Origin: an uncultured Pseudomonadota bacterium
Lineage (GTDB): Bacteria > Desulfobacterota_B > Binatia > UBA9968
Reading direction: 5' to 3'
Assembly: GCA_946478635.1 (NCBI GenBank)
Contig: CAMLCX010000015.1
Coordinates: 1-24,335, forward strand
Length of the DNA stretch: 24,335 bases
Numbering within the stretch: position 1 is the first letter of the stretch; the number at the start of each line of letters is the position of its first letter. The position numbers and the translations under genes are program-made. This document shows, piece after piece, positions 1-7,369 of the stretch. The notes under the pieces are model-generated. The model was not told the DNA's origin, did not search any database, and saw only the letters and a program-made list of their open reading frames with translations.

Positions 1-74
1 TGATCGCGCAGCGCCAGGTAAATGGATTTCGCCGCTTCGCCGTCCTGGTACGCGTAGCTGAGAAAGATTCTCAT
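1..74 (-). CDS. N-terminal fragment of a TIR-domain-like protein (runs off the window)
   Basis: Only the first 24 codons are present, starting at an ATG whose first base is at 74. The translation starts MRIFLSYAYQDGEAAKSIY. The pattern hydrophobic-FLSYAxxD followed by an acidic/Ala helix is the classic start of a TIR fold (beta-A strand and box 1). TIR proteins in bacteria are often NAD+-consuming effectors or scaffolds in defence and signalling. Nothing of the catalytic Glu region or partner domains can be seen, so the function is open. It is transcribed away from the rest of the window, and the next gene upstream of it (340-1392) points the same way. Confidence 0.6.
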   Translation of the reverse strand, partial: MRIFLSYAYQDGEAAKSIYLALRD

Positions 75-244
75 CGGTCAATCAGGATGAAAACGATGGA
101 AAGATTTGTCTCTGTATCTGCGGCCATCTCAGCTCCTGCGGGCGAACAAAAACTCGCCAAGCCCATTTGAAATTTTTGAATGACCGAAACGCAGAATAAG
201 AGAGATGTCTCGCGCGAAGCATGTCCGAAGCGATGTCGAAGGAA

Positions 245-310
245 GCGCAAAGGACGCCAAGGTGAAATTTGATGAACAAATAGCGGGCAGAGCCTTTGCG
301 TGCTTGGCGC
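245..310. repeat. imperfect inverted repeat of a CGCAAAG/CGCCAAG type
   Basis: The arm gcgcaaaggacgccaagg at 245-262 pairs with cctttgcgtgcttggcgc at 293-310. Fifteen of 18 positions are complementary, with a 30-base loop. The alternating caaagg/ccaagg words give a low-complexity look found in dispersed intergenic elements of many soil bacteria. It lies just downstream of the solute-binding protein gene that ends at 340, so it could also end that transcript. There is no T-run. The rest of 75-339 has no gene that I can support. Confidence 0.5.
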
Positions 311-339
311 GATGAATATATTGGAGCGATGCAAGGGAG

Positions 340-1392
340 TTAAGGTCTCTTTCTGTCTTCCGGCACAGCGCCGCCCCACAGTTCTTTCATAAACCCGCTC
401 GTTTCTAAATTGTCGACGAACATGTTATCGAAAATTTCGTTTGGCTTGCGCCGGATTGTAATACCATCTTCGCGCGCGATATCGAGGGTCTCGGCGACCA
501 TCTTCCCCGGTACCACCATGCGCCGGTTGATCAGGTTCTTGGCGTAGGCGTCGTACGCCGAGCGCAGCGTGTCCATGTCCTGGATACGCAGGATCTTGCC
601 GACGGACGCCATCGCCGCCTCGGGATTCTTTTCGACAAAATAAACCGACTCCGCCAGCGCCGCGACGGTCTTTTGCACCGCCGCGGGCCGGCCTTTGAGG
701 GTGCGCGCATTGGTGAACAGCGAACTATAAATGAACGGAAAGCCGAGATCTTTTAGATTGTAGATCACGTTGAAGCCGTCTTTTTTGCCGCGCGCGTCGA
801 GGGGCGGTTGGATCAGCGTCGCTTGGAAAATGTCCTGCACCAGCCCGGTATATCGCTCGGCAGGCGTGCCGCCCACCGTCGCGAGCGTCACATCCTTATC
901 GCTGAGACCGGCCTTTTTCAGAAACTCCTTGGCCAGGCGAAATGTGAAGTCGCCCGGGCGGGTGACGCCGATGCTCTTGCCCTTGAGATCGGCCGGCCGC
1001 TTGATGTCCCTGCGCGCGAGCACGACGTAGGGCAAGCCGATCAGCGGCGACGCCACCAGCTTACCATCCGCCCCGGCGCCGATGCGCACGATATTCGCAT
1101 CGGCGTTGCAGTAAAGAAAATTGATCTCGTCGGCGGCCAGGGCAGCCATCGCCACGTTGCCGCCGCGCACGACGACGTGCTCGGCCTGAACGCCGTACTT
1201 ATCGAAGAGCCGGTTGTCGAGCGCCGCATAGAGGTGAATGAACCCGCCGGTGACGGCGCAGGTGCCGATGCGCACTTTGGCGACCGCCTCGCCCGGCTTG
1301 GCGAGATAGGGATTGGCGTAGCCGTCATCGCTAACTCCGCAGACCACCGCGATCATGAGGGCAATGAAAAGATATATGCGAGGATCTTTCAC
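340..1392 (-). CDS. ABC transporter solute-binding protein, NMT1/TauA (NitT/TauT) type
   Basis: A 350-residue protein of normal family length. Residues 1-26 form a signal peptide (KDPR, then the hydrophobic run IYLFIALMIAVVCG, then a YAN cleavage region), so it should be periplasmic. The mature part starts with the family's VRIG strand and reads GGFIHLYAALDNRLFDKYG, typical of the NMT1/SsuA fold. LKGKSIGVTRPGDFTFRLAKEF marks the hinge into domain 2. These proteins bind small anions or organic ligands for an ABC importer, and the ligand cannot be read from sequence. No permease or ATPase gene is adjacent. The start is a GTG without a Shine-Dalgarno sequence, lying about 9 bases after a good -10 box, so translation may be nearly leaderless. 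An internal ATG with its first base at 1356 is possible but would remove the charged n-region of the signal peptide. Confidence 0.88.
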   Translation of the reverse strand: MKDPRIYLFIALMIAVVCGVSDDGYANPYLAKPGEAVAKVRIGTCAVTGGFIHLYAALDNRLFDKYGVQAEHVVVRGGNVAMAALAADEINFLYCNADANIVRIGAGADGKLVASPLIGLPYVVLARRDIKRPADLKGKSIGVTRPGDFTFRLAKEFLKKAGLSDKDVTLATVGGTPAERYTGLVQDIFQATLIQPPLDARGKKDGFNVIYNLKDLGFPFIYSSLFTNARTLKGRPAAVQKTVAALAESVYFVEKNPEAAMASVGKILRIQDMDTLRSAYDAYAKNLINRRMVVPGKMVAETLDIAREDGITIRRKPNEIFDNMFVDNLETSGFMKELWGGAVPEDRKRP

Positions 1393-1401
1393 TCTGGTGC
1401 T

Positions 1402-1431
1402 TATATACGAGTTTTAGCCGAAGTCGGTCAA
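1402..1431 (-). promoter_or_regulatory. predicted sigma70-type promoter for the 340-1392 gene
   Basis: Read on the minus strand, TTGACC (1431-1426) is followed after 18 bases by TATATA (1407-1402). Both hexamers are close to consensus. Transcription would start near 1395, only a few bases before the GTG start codon. Confidence 0.55.
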
Positions 1432-1462
1432 CGACAATATGAATCGAGAGTCGATTGCGCGG

Positions 1463-1684
1463 TTACGCCTCATCCGGAAAGAGCTCCGCGTAACTCGGAT
1501 CGGCGTGCTCCCAGGTCGCCTTGCACTGAATCAGGTGTTGGCGCACGCTCTCAAGCTCCACGCCAGGCGGCATGTTCACCGAGACATAGCGTTTGTTTGC
1601 GCCTTCGTAGTCGCAGCCAAGCGCGATCAAGCCCTTCATCACTTGATCGGATGCGTTGCCGGTTTCGACGGGAAAGTCGAACAC
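1463..1684 (-). CDS. small protein resembling the C-terminal half of DUF4265 proteins
   Basis: 73 residues from a GTG start. The stretch LIALGCDYEGANKRYVSVNM, then PP-hydrophobic-ESVRQHL and a WEHADP tail, resembles the C-terminal part of DUF4265-type proteins (no known function), which are usually longer. The same frame stays open upstream without an ATG until a stop near 1756. A short peptide starting at ATG 1757 (MNKQQKAQGSPQRQQLF) ends exactly where this frame could continue it. A frameshifted or truncated gene is therefore possible. There is no clear ribosome-binding site. It lies between the solute-binding gene and the Tad operon, all on the same strand. Confidence 0.5.
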   Translation of the reverse strand: MFDFPVETGNASDQVMKGLIALGCDYEGANKRYVSVNMPPGVELESVRQHLIQCKATWEHADPSYAELFPDEA

Positions 1685-1791
1685 GAAGTGGTGCGCTTGT
1701 GAATCAGAAAAGCTGTTGTCTTTGCGGCGAACCCTGCGCTTTCTGTTGTTTGTTCATGGCTCGCCGATACGAAGCGTTTGTAAAGCTTACG

Positions 1792-2886
1792 TCACATACC
1801 GACCTGCGGCTCCCGCACAAGCCGCAGCGAATAACACGAGCTAACGGCGGGCGCGTTAGGGTCCCCGACGTTGCAGCTTTTGACGGTTGCAAAGATGTAC
1901 TTGCCAAAGCTGTTCGGTTGAGTACACAGGTTTTGATTGACGGTGCCGTTCACGCCGGGACCACACACCGCCAATGGGCAGATCTGCGCGTACGCAAGTA
2001 TCTCGTTGCTGCAACCGGTAAAATTGCTGCTCGATGGGATAACCGGCGTAAGATAGCACTTCGGCGTCCCATCTGTATTGTTGCCGATCAGGATTTCGAA
2101 TTCCCGCAGATCCGGGTTTTGTTGGCCGTTGTTAAGACAAATATTGGTGCCCACACCAACCATGCCCGTGCCCTGGCATGCCGCGATCTTACGGATGAGC
2201 GCTATGACATCGGGGCTGCTTACAGATCCGTCAAGGTACGTCGTCCATCCGGAATTGTTCGGATTGGAACCGCCGCTCGGAGTTTGGTTCCAAGGAATTT
2301 CTGTGTTGGTGCCGGCCCAAGCGGGATCGCAGCCATTTAGAGCGATGGGGAGTCCCGGTTGAGCTTCTATGACAGCAACGGCGCTCACGTTGATGGCGTT
2401 GGATCCCGCGGTGTTGCCACCTAGCAAGTTTAGGAGCGGTGTCAGAAAGGCCGGTGTATTAACCGCGCTCTTTGAACTCCCTCCGGTGTATGGATTGGTT
2501 GTCTCCAAAGCGACACGAACGGCATTGGCTTCGGCGACGTTATTTGCTTTGCCGGTAACGGACTTGGTTGTAAAGTTATATTTCATCAACGTTACGTTCT
2601 TGCCGTTGACCGTGGGGTCCACCACATTCCCCGAGCGGTCAATATAATCATTGATAGATTGGTCAACCATTAGCTGTTTGATATTACTGCTAATCGCTGC
2701 GGGGTCGCCTTTGGCAAGCCCGGCGGCGCCGGCGAGCGCCGCCATATCCACGGCCCGTTGTCCCATGCTTCGGCTAAGGGTGAGAACCCCCATGTCCAAT
2801 CCCATGCCGACCATAACCATGAGCAGCACGATCATTAGAGTAATGAACACGATAACGGATCCAGAATCGTTCCGAAGCGTAGTCAT
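1792..2886 (-). CDS. TadG-like Flp pilus assembly protein
   Basis: 364 residues. The N-terminus MTTLRNDSGSVIVFITLMIV leads into one hydrophobic helix (about residues 10-32), then LDMGVLTLSRSMGQRAVDMA followed by a small Ala/Gly-rich segment. This is the standard TadG/TadE_F layout: a cytoplasmic tip, one membrane anchor and a large periplasmic part. The remainder is Asn/Gly/Thr-rich with scattered Cys residues that could form disulfides. TadG proteins belong to Tad/Flp pilus systems, where they act as pilus-associated minor components. The start has an AGGAGA ribosome-binding site about 6 bases upstream. It is the third gene of a three-gene operon, 18 bases after the preceding TadE-like gene. 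No von Willebrand domain was seen, although many TadG proteins carry one. Confidence 0.8.
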   Translation of the reverse strand: MTTLRNDSGSVIVFITLMIVLLMVMVGMGLDMGVLTLSRSMGQRAVDMAALAGAAGLAKGDPAAISSNIKQLMVDQSINDYIDRSGNVVDPTVNGKNVTLMKYNFTTKSVTGKANNVAEANAVRVALETTNPYTGGSSKSAVNTPAFLTPLLNLLGGNTAGSNAINVSAVAVIEAQPGLPIALNGCDPAWAGTNTEIPWNQTPSGGSNPNNSGWTTYLDGSVSSPDVIALIRKIAACQGTGMVGVGTNICLNNGQQNPDLREFEILIGNNTDGTPKCYLTPVIPSSSNFTGCSNEILAYAQICPLAVCGPGVNGTVNQNLCTQPNSFGKYIFATVKSCNVGDPNAPAVSSCYSLRLVREPQVGM

Positions 2887-2904
2887 GGCAGTCTCCTATT
2901 TCGC

Positions 2905-3429
2905 TCAACATGCCCCGGTCACGGTCACGGGTTGACCTTGGTATCGCGCGTCCGCAGAACGGCTTACCGTCGTTGATGTCGGCAAAGGCATACCGAACAG
3001 GGCTATGACCCTGTAAAGACCATAAGGATAAGTTCCAGCCGCCGTCACTTTCACCTCCCGCATACAGGTGGCGGGGTAATAGTTTCCGGTCAACGTAACC
3101 GCCACGGCCGTGCCCGTCAGACGATTCGTGAGTCGAGCACAAGTTTCCTGAACAACCTTGTTGGTTCCGGGACAGCTCTGTGAAACCGTTGTGACACAGG
3201 GAACGGTGGCATCAACCGCGCAGTCGGCTAGAATAGCGCCGATTCTCGCTGCTTCACGGACGGCATTTTGCGTGTATTGGGTCGTGAAAAACAAAACACC
3301 GAAATCCATCGTCACGTATAAAGCAACCAGCAGCAACGGCGTGATCAGCGAAAGTTCGACAAGGCTTTGCGCGCGGCTGTTGAATAAAAACTTTTTCATC
3401 CTGACAAATCGATTACCCACCGGCAGCAT
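2905..3429 (-). CDS. TadE-like minor pseudopilin
   Basis: 174 residues from the ATG with first base at 3429, chosen because GGAGG sits 4 bases upstream. Starting further upstream would overlap the preceding gene in a proline/serine-rich stretch unlike the family. The N-terminal motif AQSLVELSLITPLLLVALYV, then MDFGVLFFT, followed by QNAVREAARIGA, is diagnostic of TadE: a prepilin-like hydrophobic helix with a Glu near its start, then the conserved REAAR segment. The periplasmic part has several Cys residues and ends in a cysteine. TadE-type proteins are thought to be processed by a prepilin peptidase and to act in Flp pilus assembly. Second gene of the operon. Confidence 0.82.
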   Translation of the reverse strand: MLPVGNRFVRMKKFLFNSRAQSLVELSLITPLLLVALYVTMDFGVLFFTTQYTQNAVREAARIGAILADCAVDATVPCVTTVSQSCPGTNKVVQETCARLTNRLTGTAVAVTLTGNYYPATCMREVKVTAAGTYPYGLYRVIALFGMPLPTSTTVSRSADARYQGQPVTVTGAC

Positions 3430-3455
3430 TTTTCCTCCGACCATCGTTGGACCTG

Positions 3456-3968
3456 TCAAACACACGGGTTTTGATGCTCCCAGCGCATCTGAGTACTGCG
3501 CGCAATCTGGACGGTTGGAGGGACATTGACGCCAAAAAACCTCAGGAAGCGATAGAAAGAATAATTGTAATTGCCAATCACTTGCACTTGAACGGTCTGG
3601 TTGCACGCAGTTCCAGCAAGTGCCACCACTGTGATCGTAGCGCCTGGCAGCAATGCGCTTGAAAGTCTCTTCGCAGTTTCCTTTAGAATCGTGCCATCGT
3701 CCAGCGCGTAGCAGTCCGACAAACTGCAGCTGCCCACTTGAGCGGAGTAGTTGGGATCCGCGGCGCTGATTCTCGCGCCCTCGCGAGACGCGTTCAACGC
3801 CAGTTGACCGGTGTAAAAAGCTAGTCCGAAATCCGCGGGGATCCAGGCGACGACTAGAAGCACCATAAAGATGAGTGTGAACTCGACGAGCGCCTGGCCT
3901 TTGCAGGTCAAGCGATAGCCCGGAGACTGCGTGTTTGGTCGGGATTGATTGGGGGTATAGCTGTTCAT
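3456..3968 (-). CDS. TadE-like minor pseudopilin (first gene of the Tad operon)
   Basis: 170 residues from the ATG with first base at 3968. The open frame extends to a TTG at 4031, but the ATG gives the usual short basic N-terminus. The core CKGQALVEFTLIFMVLLVVA leads to PADFGLAFYTGQLALNASREGARI, the TadE signature with GQALVEF and SREGAR. It is paralogous in layout to the next gene, 26 bases downstream, and both end in Cys-containing tails. Together with the TadG-like gene it forms a tight co-directional operon. No flp pilin, tadV peptidase, tadA ATPase, tadB/C or rcpA secretin gene lies within the window. Confidence 0.82.
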   Translation of the reverse strand: MNSYTPNQSRPNTQSPGYRLTCKGQALVEFTLIFMVLLVVAWIPADFGLAFYTGQLALNASREGARISAADPNYSAQVGSCSLSDCYALDDGTILKETAKRLSSALLPGATITVVALAGTACNQTVQVQVIGNYNYSFYRFLRFFGVNVPPTVQIARSTQMRWEHQNPCV

Positions 3969-4421
3969 AAACGCTCGCAACCCCCCGTAGATTGCGGTCG
4001 TTTCAATATAAAAAACTGAAAGCGAATGCAAGGGATCTCACCTTGATGAAATTCAGGTGAGAGCGGGGAAAAAGCGTCAAAAGCTAGGTGCCGTTATTTA
4101 CTTGAGCAAACATCAATGCTATCAAATACTTAGAAGTCTAAATCACCTTTTTACTATATATCTTTGGGAACGCACTGATTCTGCCACGAAAGGAAGAACT
4201 TCGATCGCCGGGGTACGCCGGGCGGGTCGCCGACCCTTGACCTAGGTCGCGGGCGACCGGTCGAGTCAAGTTGGAGGATTATCTTCCAGCTGTGTAGTCG
4301 CAAGTCGAAATCAAGATGAGGCGGGACGTCAAGTCCTCGAAAGAAACCCGTTCATCGGCTTCCCGCGGATAAATGTTGCGCCCAGTTCGTCCCGGGGCTC
4401 GACGCCGGTTTCCAATAGAAT
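3969..4421. other. intergenic region upstream of the Tad operon
   Basis: About 450 bases without a supportable gene. The part at roughly 4088-4165 is clearly richer in A+T than its surroundings (ttatttacttgagcaaac and tttttactatata). It is the likely promoter area for the leftward Tad operon, although no hexamer pair with good spacing stood out. The part at 4180-4270 is GC-rich and holds the hairpin listed separately. Confidence 0.5.
4236..4270 (-). terminator. hairpin downstream of the DAHP synthase gene
   Basis: The arms cttgacctaggtcgc and gcgaccggtcgagtcaag form an imperfect stem closed by CTTGA/TCAAG outside and GGTCGC/GCGACC inside. It lies about 150 bases beyond the stop of the leftward aroF-like gene. 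There is no T-run, so it is at best a weak terminator. Confidence 0.3.
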
Positions 4422-5519
4422 CTAAATCTTGGTCGGCTGTTGGGGTTGGGCTTTGCCGCGCTGCGGCAGGATATCCTTGAGCTGTTCTCTTGTTTTGCGG
4501 ATCGCTGCTTCCGTGCCCGGCCAGTCGATGCATGGATCGGTCACCGAGCAGCCGTACTTGAGTTTGGAGAGATCCGCCGGGATGGGCTGGTTGCCGCCGA
4601 CGATATTGCTTTCGAGCATCATGCCGACGATGGACCGGTTTCCCTCGCGGATCTGGTGCACGCAGTCGGACATCACCAGCGCCTGTAGGTTGTGGTCCTT
4701 TGAAGAATTCGCATGGGAGCAGTCGACTACGATATTGAGCGAAAATTTGGCTTTAGCGAGAGCGCGCTCCGCTGTGGAAATGCTGACCGTGTCGTAGTTG
4801 GGCCGCTCGCCGCCGCGCAGCACGAGATGCCCGTAGGCGTTGCCGCGCGTGCGCACAATCGAAGAGCGCCCCTGCCCATTGATGCCGAGAAAACTGTGTG
4901 CCCGAGCAGCGGACTTGATGCCGTTAATGGCGACTTCGGTATTGCCGTCAGTGGCATTTTTGAAACCCACCGGAGTGGACAGGCCGGAAGCCATTTCCCG
5001 GTGCGTCTGAGATTCCGAAGTGCGCGCCCCGATCGCGGTCCAGGAAATCAGGTCGCCAAGATACTGCGGGCCGATGGGATCGAGCGCCTCGGTGGCGGTG
5101 GGAAGTCCAAGCTCGGCTACCTGCAACAGAAACGCGCGCGCTTTCTCCATGCCCTCTTCGATATGAAAGGAGTCGTCCATGCGCGGGTCGTTGATAAATC
5201 CTTTCCATCCCACCGACGTGCGCGGCTTCTCGAAGTAAACCCGCATAACGATAAACAACGTGCCGCGCACTTCATCCGCCAGCTTTTTCAGACGCTGGGC
5301 GTAGTCGTATCCGGCCACCGCGTCATGAATGGAGCAAGGCCCGGTCACGATAAAAAGCCGCGGATCTTTGCGGTCCAGGATGCGCTTGATCGTCTCGCGC
5401 CCTGCGAAAACCGTTTCGGCCGCCCGTTCGGAAATCGGCACGCGGGCGTGAATCTCCTCGGGCGACGCCATGACATCCAGCGCCACGATATTTAGATTTT
5501 CTAACAGTCGACGCGGCAT
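4422..5519 (-). CDS. aroF: 3-deoxy-7-phosphoheptulonate (DAHP) synthase, class I, AroF-like
   Basis: 365 residues, close to the 350-356 of the E. coli AroF/G/H enzymes. It condenses phosphoenolpyruvate and erythrose 4-phosphate, the first step of aromatic amino acid synthesis, in the cytoplasm. Visible signatures are GPCSIHD at 60-66 (metal-binding Cys), MRVYFEKPRTSVGWKGFIND, GARTSESQTHREMASGL and DCSHANSSKD. The stretch ATEALDPIGPQYLGDLISW and the GIN segment resemble E. coli AroF more than AroG, but the isozyme and its feedback inhibitor cannot be decided without alignment. I chose the ATG at 5519. A GTG at 5579 lies upstream of the predicted -10 box and would add residues absent from relatives. 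No other shikimate gene is adjacent. Confidence 0.95.
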   Translation of the reverse strand: MPRRLLENLNIVALDVMASPEEIHARVPISERAAETVFAGRETIKRILDRKDPRLFIVTGPCSIHDAVAGYDYAQRLKKLADEVRGTLFIVMRVYFEKPRTSVGWKGFINDPRMDDSFHIEEGMEKARAFLLQVAELGLPTATEALDPIGPQYLGDLISWTAIGARTSESQTHREMASGLSTPVGFKNATDGNTEVAINGIKSAARAHSFLGINGQGRSSIVRTRGNAYGHLVLRGGERPNYDTVSISTAERALAKAKFSLNIVVDCSHANSSKDHNLQALVMSDCVHQIREGNRSIVGMMLESNIVGGNQPIPADLSKLKYGCSVTDPCIDWPGTEAAIRKTREQLKDILPQRGKAQPQQPTKI

Positions 5520-5549
5520 AAGCGCTGAAACTTCTTTCCTTGTGTGGCC

Positions 5550-5575
5550 GGTCAGCGGAAACTGACCTAATAATA
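5550..5575 (-). promoter_or_regulatory. predicted -10 box with an operator-like palindrome before aroF
   Basis: Reading leftward, TATTAT (5575-5570) is followed immediately by a perfect palindrome ggtcag-cggaaa-ctgacc (5550-5567). It covers the expected transcription start and lies about 30 bases before the ATG. This is a typical position for a repressor operator, or it could be a leader hairpin. The -35 match is poor. Confidence 0.35.
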
Positions 5576-5673
5576 GCACGACAACATGACGCGCGGAAAT
5601 TCATCTTTTCCAATTCCGCTTGATTCAAAATCACTCTGAGCAAGATGATGAACTGGAGCAGCGTGGGCGCTGA

Positions 5674-5698
5674 AAACCGGCATCCAGCAGGCCGGTTT
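5674..5698 (-). terminator. hairpin downstream of the lipoprotein gene
   Basis: Perfect 8-base arms aaaccggc (5674-5681) and gccggttt (5691-5698) with a 9-base loop. On the minus strand the stem is followed by a short TTTT. It lies about 85 bases after the stop of the 5783-6196 gene and before the aroF promoter. Confidence 0.5.
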
Positions 5699-5782
5699 AA
5701 AGTCTTCCTCCATCCGGATTCCGGGTGCACCCTCGGAAATCGCCAACTCGCCCGCAGCTCCGCAGAATAGAAACTTCCAATC

Positions 5783-6196
5783 TCAGAACGCGCTGGGCTG
5801 AAGATGCAGATCGCCGCTCTGGCCGGCGGCGATGCGCAGTATGCGCTGGCGCTCAGGAATGATGACCACCGAGGCTTCCGACGCGCCGCCTCCGCAAAAC
5901 ATGCTGGTCGAAGCAGCGCCGACAATGTGCTCCCCGAGGGCTATGAAAAGCTCGACCTTTTCCGACGGCGCCAGATCGGCGACCGGAACAGCATCGATGA
6001 AAACTCGAACGTTGCACGCCGAGCCCATAAAGCCGCTGTCGCGCTTGATGATAAGGCTTCCCGTGTAGGGCCCTTGAGCCGTCCACTGCTGCGCCAGCAT
6101 GCGGGATGCGGGGACGGCTGACGATTTATCGATAGCCACAGGATAGGTCGCGCAGCCAAGGAGCGAAAGAACAACGAGCGCGGCAAACCAGAACAT
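5783..6196 (-). CDS. small predicted lipoprotein of unknown function
   Basis: 137 residues from the ATG with first base at 6196, which has GGAGG 4 bases upstream. A longer in-frame reading from 6268 lacks such a site and would put the lipobox deep inside the protein. The N-terminus MFWFAALVVLSLLGCATYP is a type II signal peptide with lipobox LLGC (Cys15). Ala at +2 suggests outer-membrane sorting. The n-region has no Lys or Arg, which is unusual. The mature part holds SLIIKRDSGFMGSACNVRVF and an LHLQPSAF end, compatible with a small beta-rich domain, and a GLY/SER/Cys-rich turn at FCGGGASEA. I do not recognise a named family. Confidence 0.7.
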   Translation of the reverse strand: MFWFAALVVLSLLGCATYPVAIDKSSAVPASRMLAQQWTAQGPYTGSLIIKRDSGFMGSACNVRVFIDAVPVADLAPSEKVELFIALGEHIVGAASTSMFCGGGASEASVVIIPERQRILRIAAGQSGDLHLQPSAF

Positions 6197-6378
6197 AGAA
6201 CCTCCATCAGAGCCAGGATAGTTACTGTTGCAATGTTTTGACCTGTGTATGACGGCGACCGGGATCAAGTCATAGCTATGCCATAACGCTGGCGTTGCGC
6301 CAATGGATTACCGGCGGATCGCCAGCGCGGTGACCGAAACCGTTTTCGAGTAACAAACCACGAACCTAAAGTATTCCA

Positions 6379-6930
6379 TTACCTTGCTTCCCGGCAATGC
6401 CTGCTATCCAGATTGATGGTCACATCGAAATGAGTGTACGGCGAACCGCCGAGGTGCGGCAGAGGTACCCACCACAGCCACCAATCGTCCTTATATTCAC
6501 GCACCGACACGGGCATCTTGTCTATTCGGCAATCCTTAAGTGTTACAGCGGCATAACGAATATTTCTGATCCAATTCATAAGCCAGCGCGACACGGTCCG
6601 GAAACAGCGCTGCCAAGCCTCACGAGCGGTTGTGTCGAACGATGCTTCGCGCTCGTAGCGGCTGCAATCGCCTGCTTCCGGATGTGAAATGGTGACGACG
6701 CCATAGGGCTCGGCCGCGTGCGCCCGAGCAAGGACATTGCCCGCTGCATCCAAAAAAATGATATCAGCGCGCAAAACCCGACCGTACGCCTGCTTGTCGT
6801 TTTTGAGAGCGACATCATTCAGCGAAACATAGAGCGACCCGTGCATTGAAACATGCCAATATCCCCAGGCCAAAACGGCGACTGCCAACAGCGCGAGCAA
6901 GCCGATGAGCTTTCGCTTCAAGTGAAACAT
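6379..6930 (-). CDS. single-pass membrane-anchored protein of unknown function
   Basis: 183 residues. It starts MFHLKRKLIGLLALLAVAVL, a basic n-region plus a single hydrophobic helix (about 8-25) without a clear cleavage site. The protein should therefore be anchored to the inner membrane with a periplasmic domain of about 155 residues. That domain contains many Trp residues (DDWWLWWVPLPH), several Cys and a terminal HFDVTINLDSRHCREAR. I do not recognise a family. It begins 12 bases after the stop of the upstream membrane protein gene (6943-7311), so the two are probably co-transcribed. No obvious Shine-Dalgarno sequence precedes the ATG, which fits translational coupling. Confidence 0.65.
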   Translation of the reverse strand: MFHLKRKLIGLLALLAVAVLAWGYWHVSMHGSLYVSLNDVALKNDKQAYGRVLRADIIFLDAAGNVLARAHAAEPYGVVTISHPEAGDCSRYEREASFDTTAREAWQRCFRTVSRWLMNWIRNIRYAAVTLKDCRIDKMPVSVREYKDDWWLWWVPLPHLGGSPYTHFDVTINLDSRHCREAR

Positions 6931-6942
6931 GTGAATGCAGAA

Positions 6943-7311
6943 CTACTTGCCTGACAGGCGACGCAACCCGTTTCCCAGCAAAGCGCCAACGAGCACCAAT
7001 AGACTGCCGATGCCGGTGGTTATCGCGCCGAGCGGCAACCAGCTGCCTGCATGCGTCGGCAACAAAGCCAGGGCGGCGACCTGCCCGAGCCAGACACCGG
7101 CAAACGTCGCAGTAACTTGGTTGGGCCAGTGCCAAGCCATCGCGCCACCACCCAACACCAGGCTTGCGCTGTAGAAGGGCCAATCCGCATCCCACGGTTC
7201 GCGCCGGCCCACCAGCCACGGCGCCGCGCCCCAGACGGCGAAACCCAGCGCAGCGGCGGCTATCAACGGTAGAAGCACATCGCCGCGAATTATCTTTTGA
7301 GATGTCGTCAT
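6943..7311 (-). CDS. small integral membrane protein of unknown function
   Basis: 122 residues from the ATG with first base at 7311 (MTTSQKIIRGDVLLPLIAAA). An upstream in-frame start at 7464 would overlap the preceding gene and add an unlikely Arg/Thr-rich leader. Hydrophobic segments appear at about 11-29, 45-60, 66-85 and 92-112, suggesting four helices. The last ends in a basic tail (GNGLRRLSGK) that should face the cytoplasm. No motif identifies a family. It lies 58 bases after the DUF6924-like gene and 12 bases before the next membrane protein on the same strand. Confidence 0.62.
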   Translation of the reverse strand: MTTSQKIIRGDVLLPLIAAAALGFAVWGAAPWLVGRREPWDADWPFYSASLVLGGGAMAWHWPNQVTATFAGVWLGQVAALALLPTHAGSWLPLGAITTGIGSLLVLVGALLGNGLRRLSGK

Positions 7312-7369
7312 TGATTTCGTTTGGAGAAGTTGTGCCGAGTCATCGCCATCGACCCGAGTAGCGCGACAC

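Noticed and set aside
1841..1859. ctaacg...cgttag inverted repeat as an attC site
   Set aside because: It lies inside the TadG-like coding sequence, is too short, and has no L-box-like inner stem.
808..2340. 510-codon open frame on the plus strand
   Set aside because: It runs antisense to the solute-binding and TadG-like genes, is Arg/Ala/His-rich without family features, and is explained by GC-rich codon use of the real genes.
4713..5495. 260-codon open frame on the plus strand
   Set aside because: Antisense to the well-supported DAHP synthase gene.
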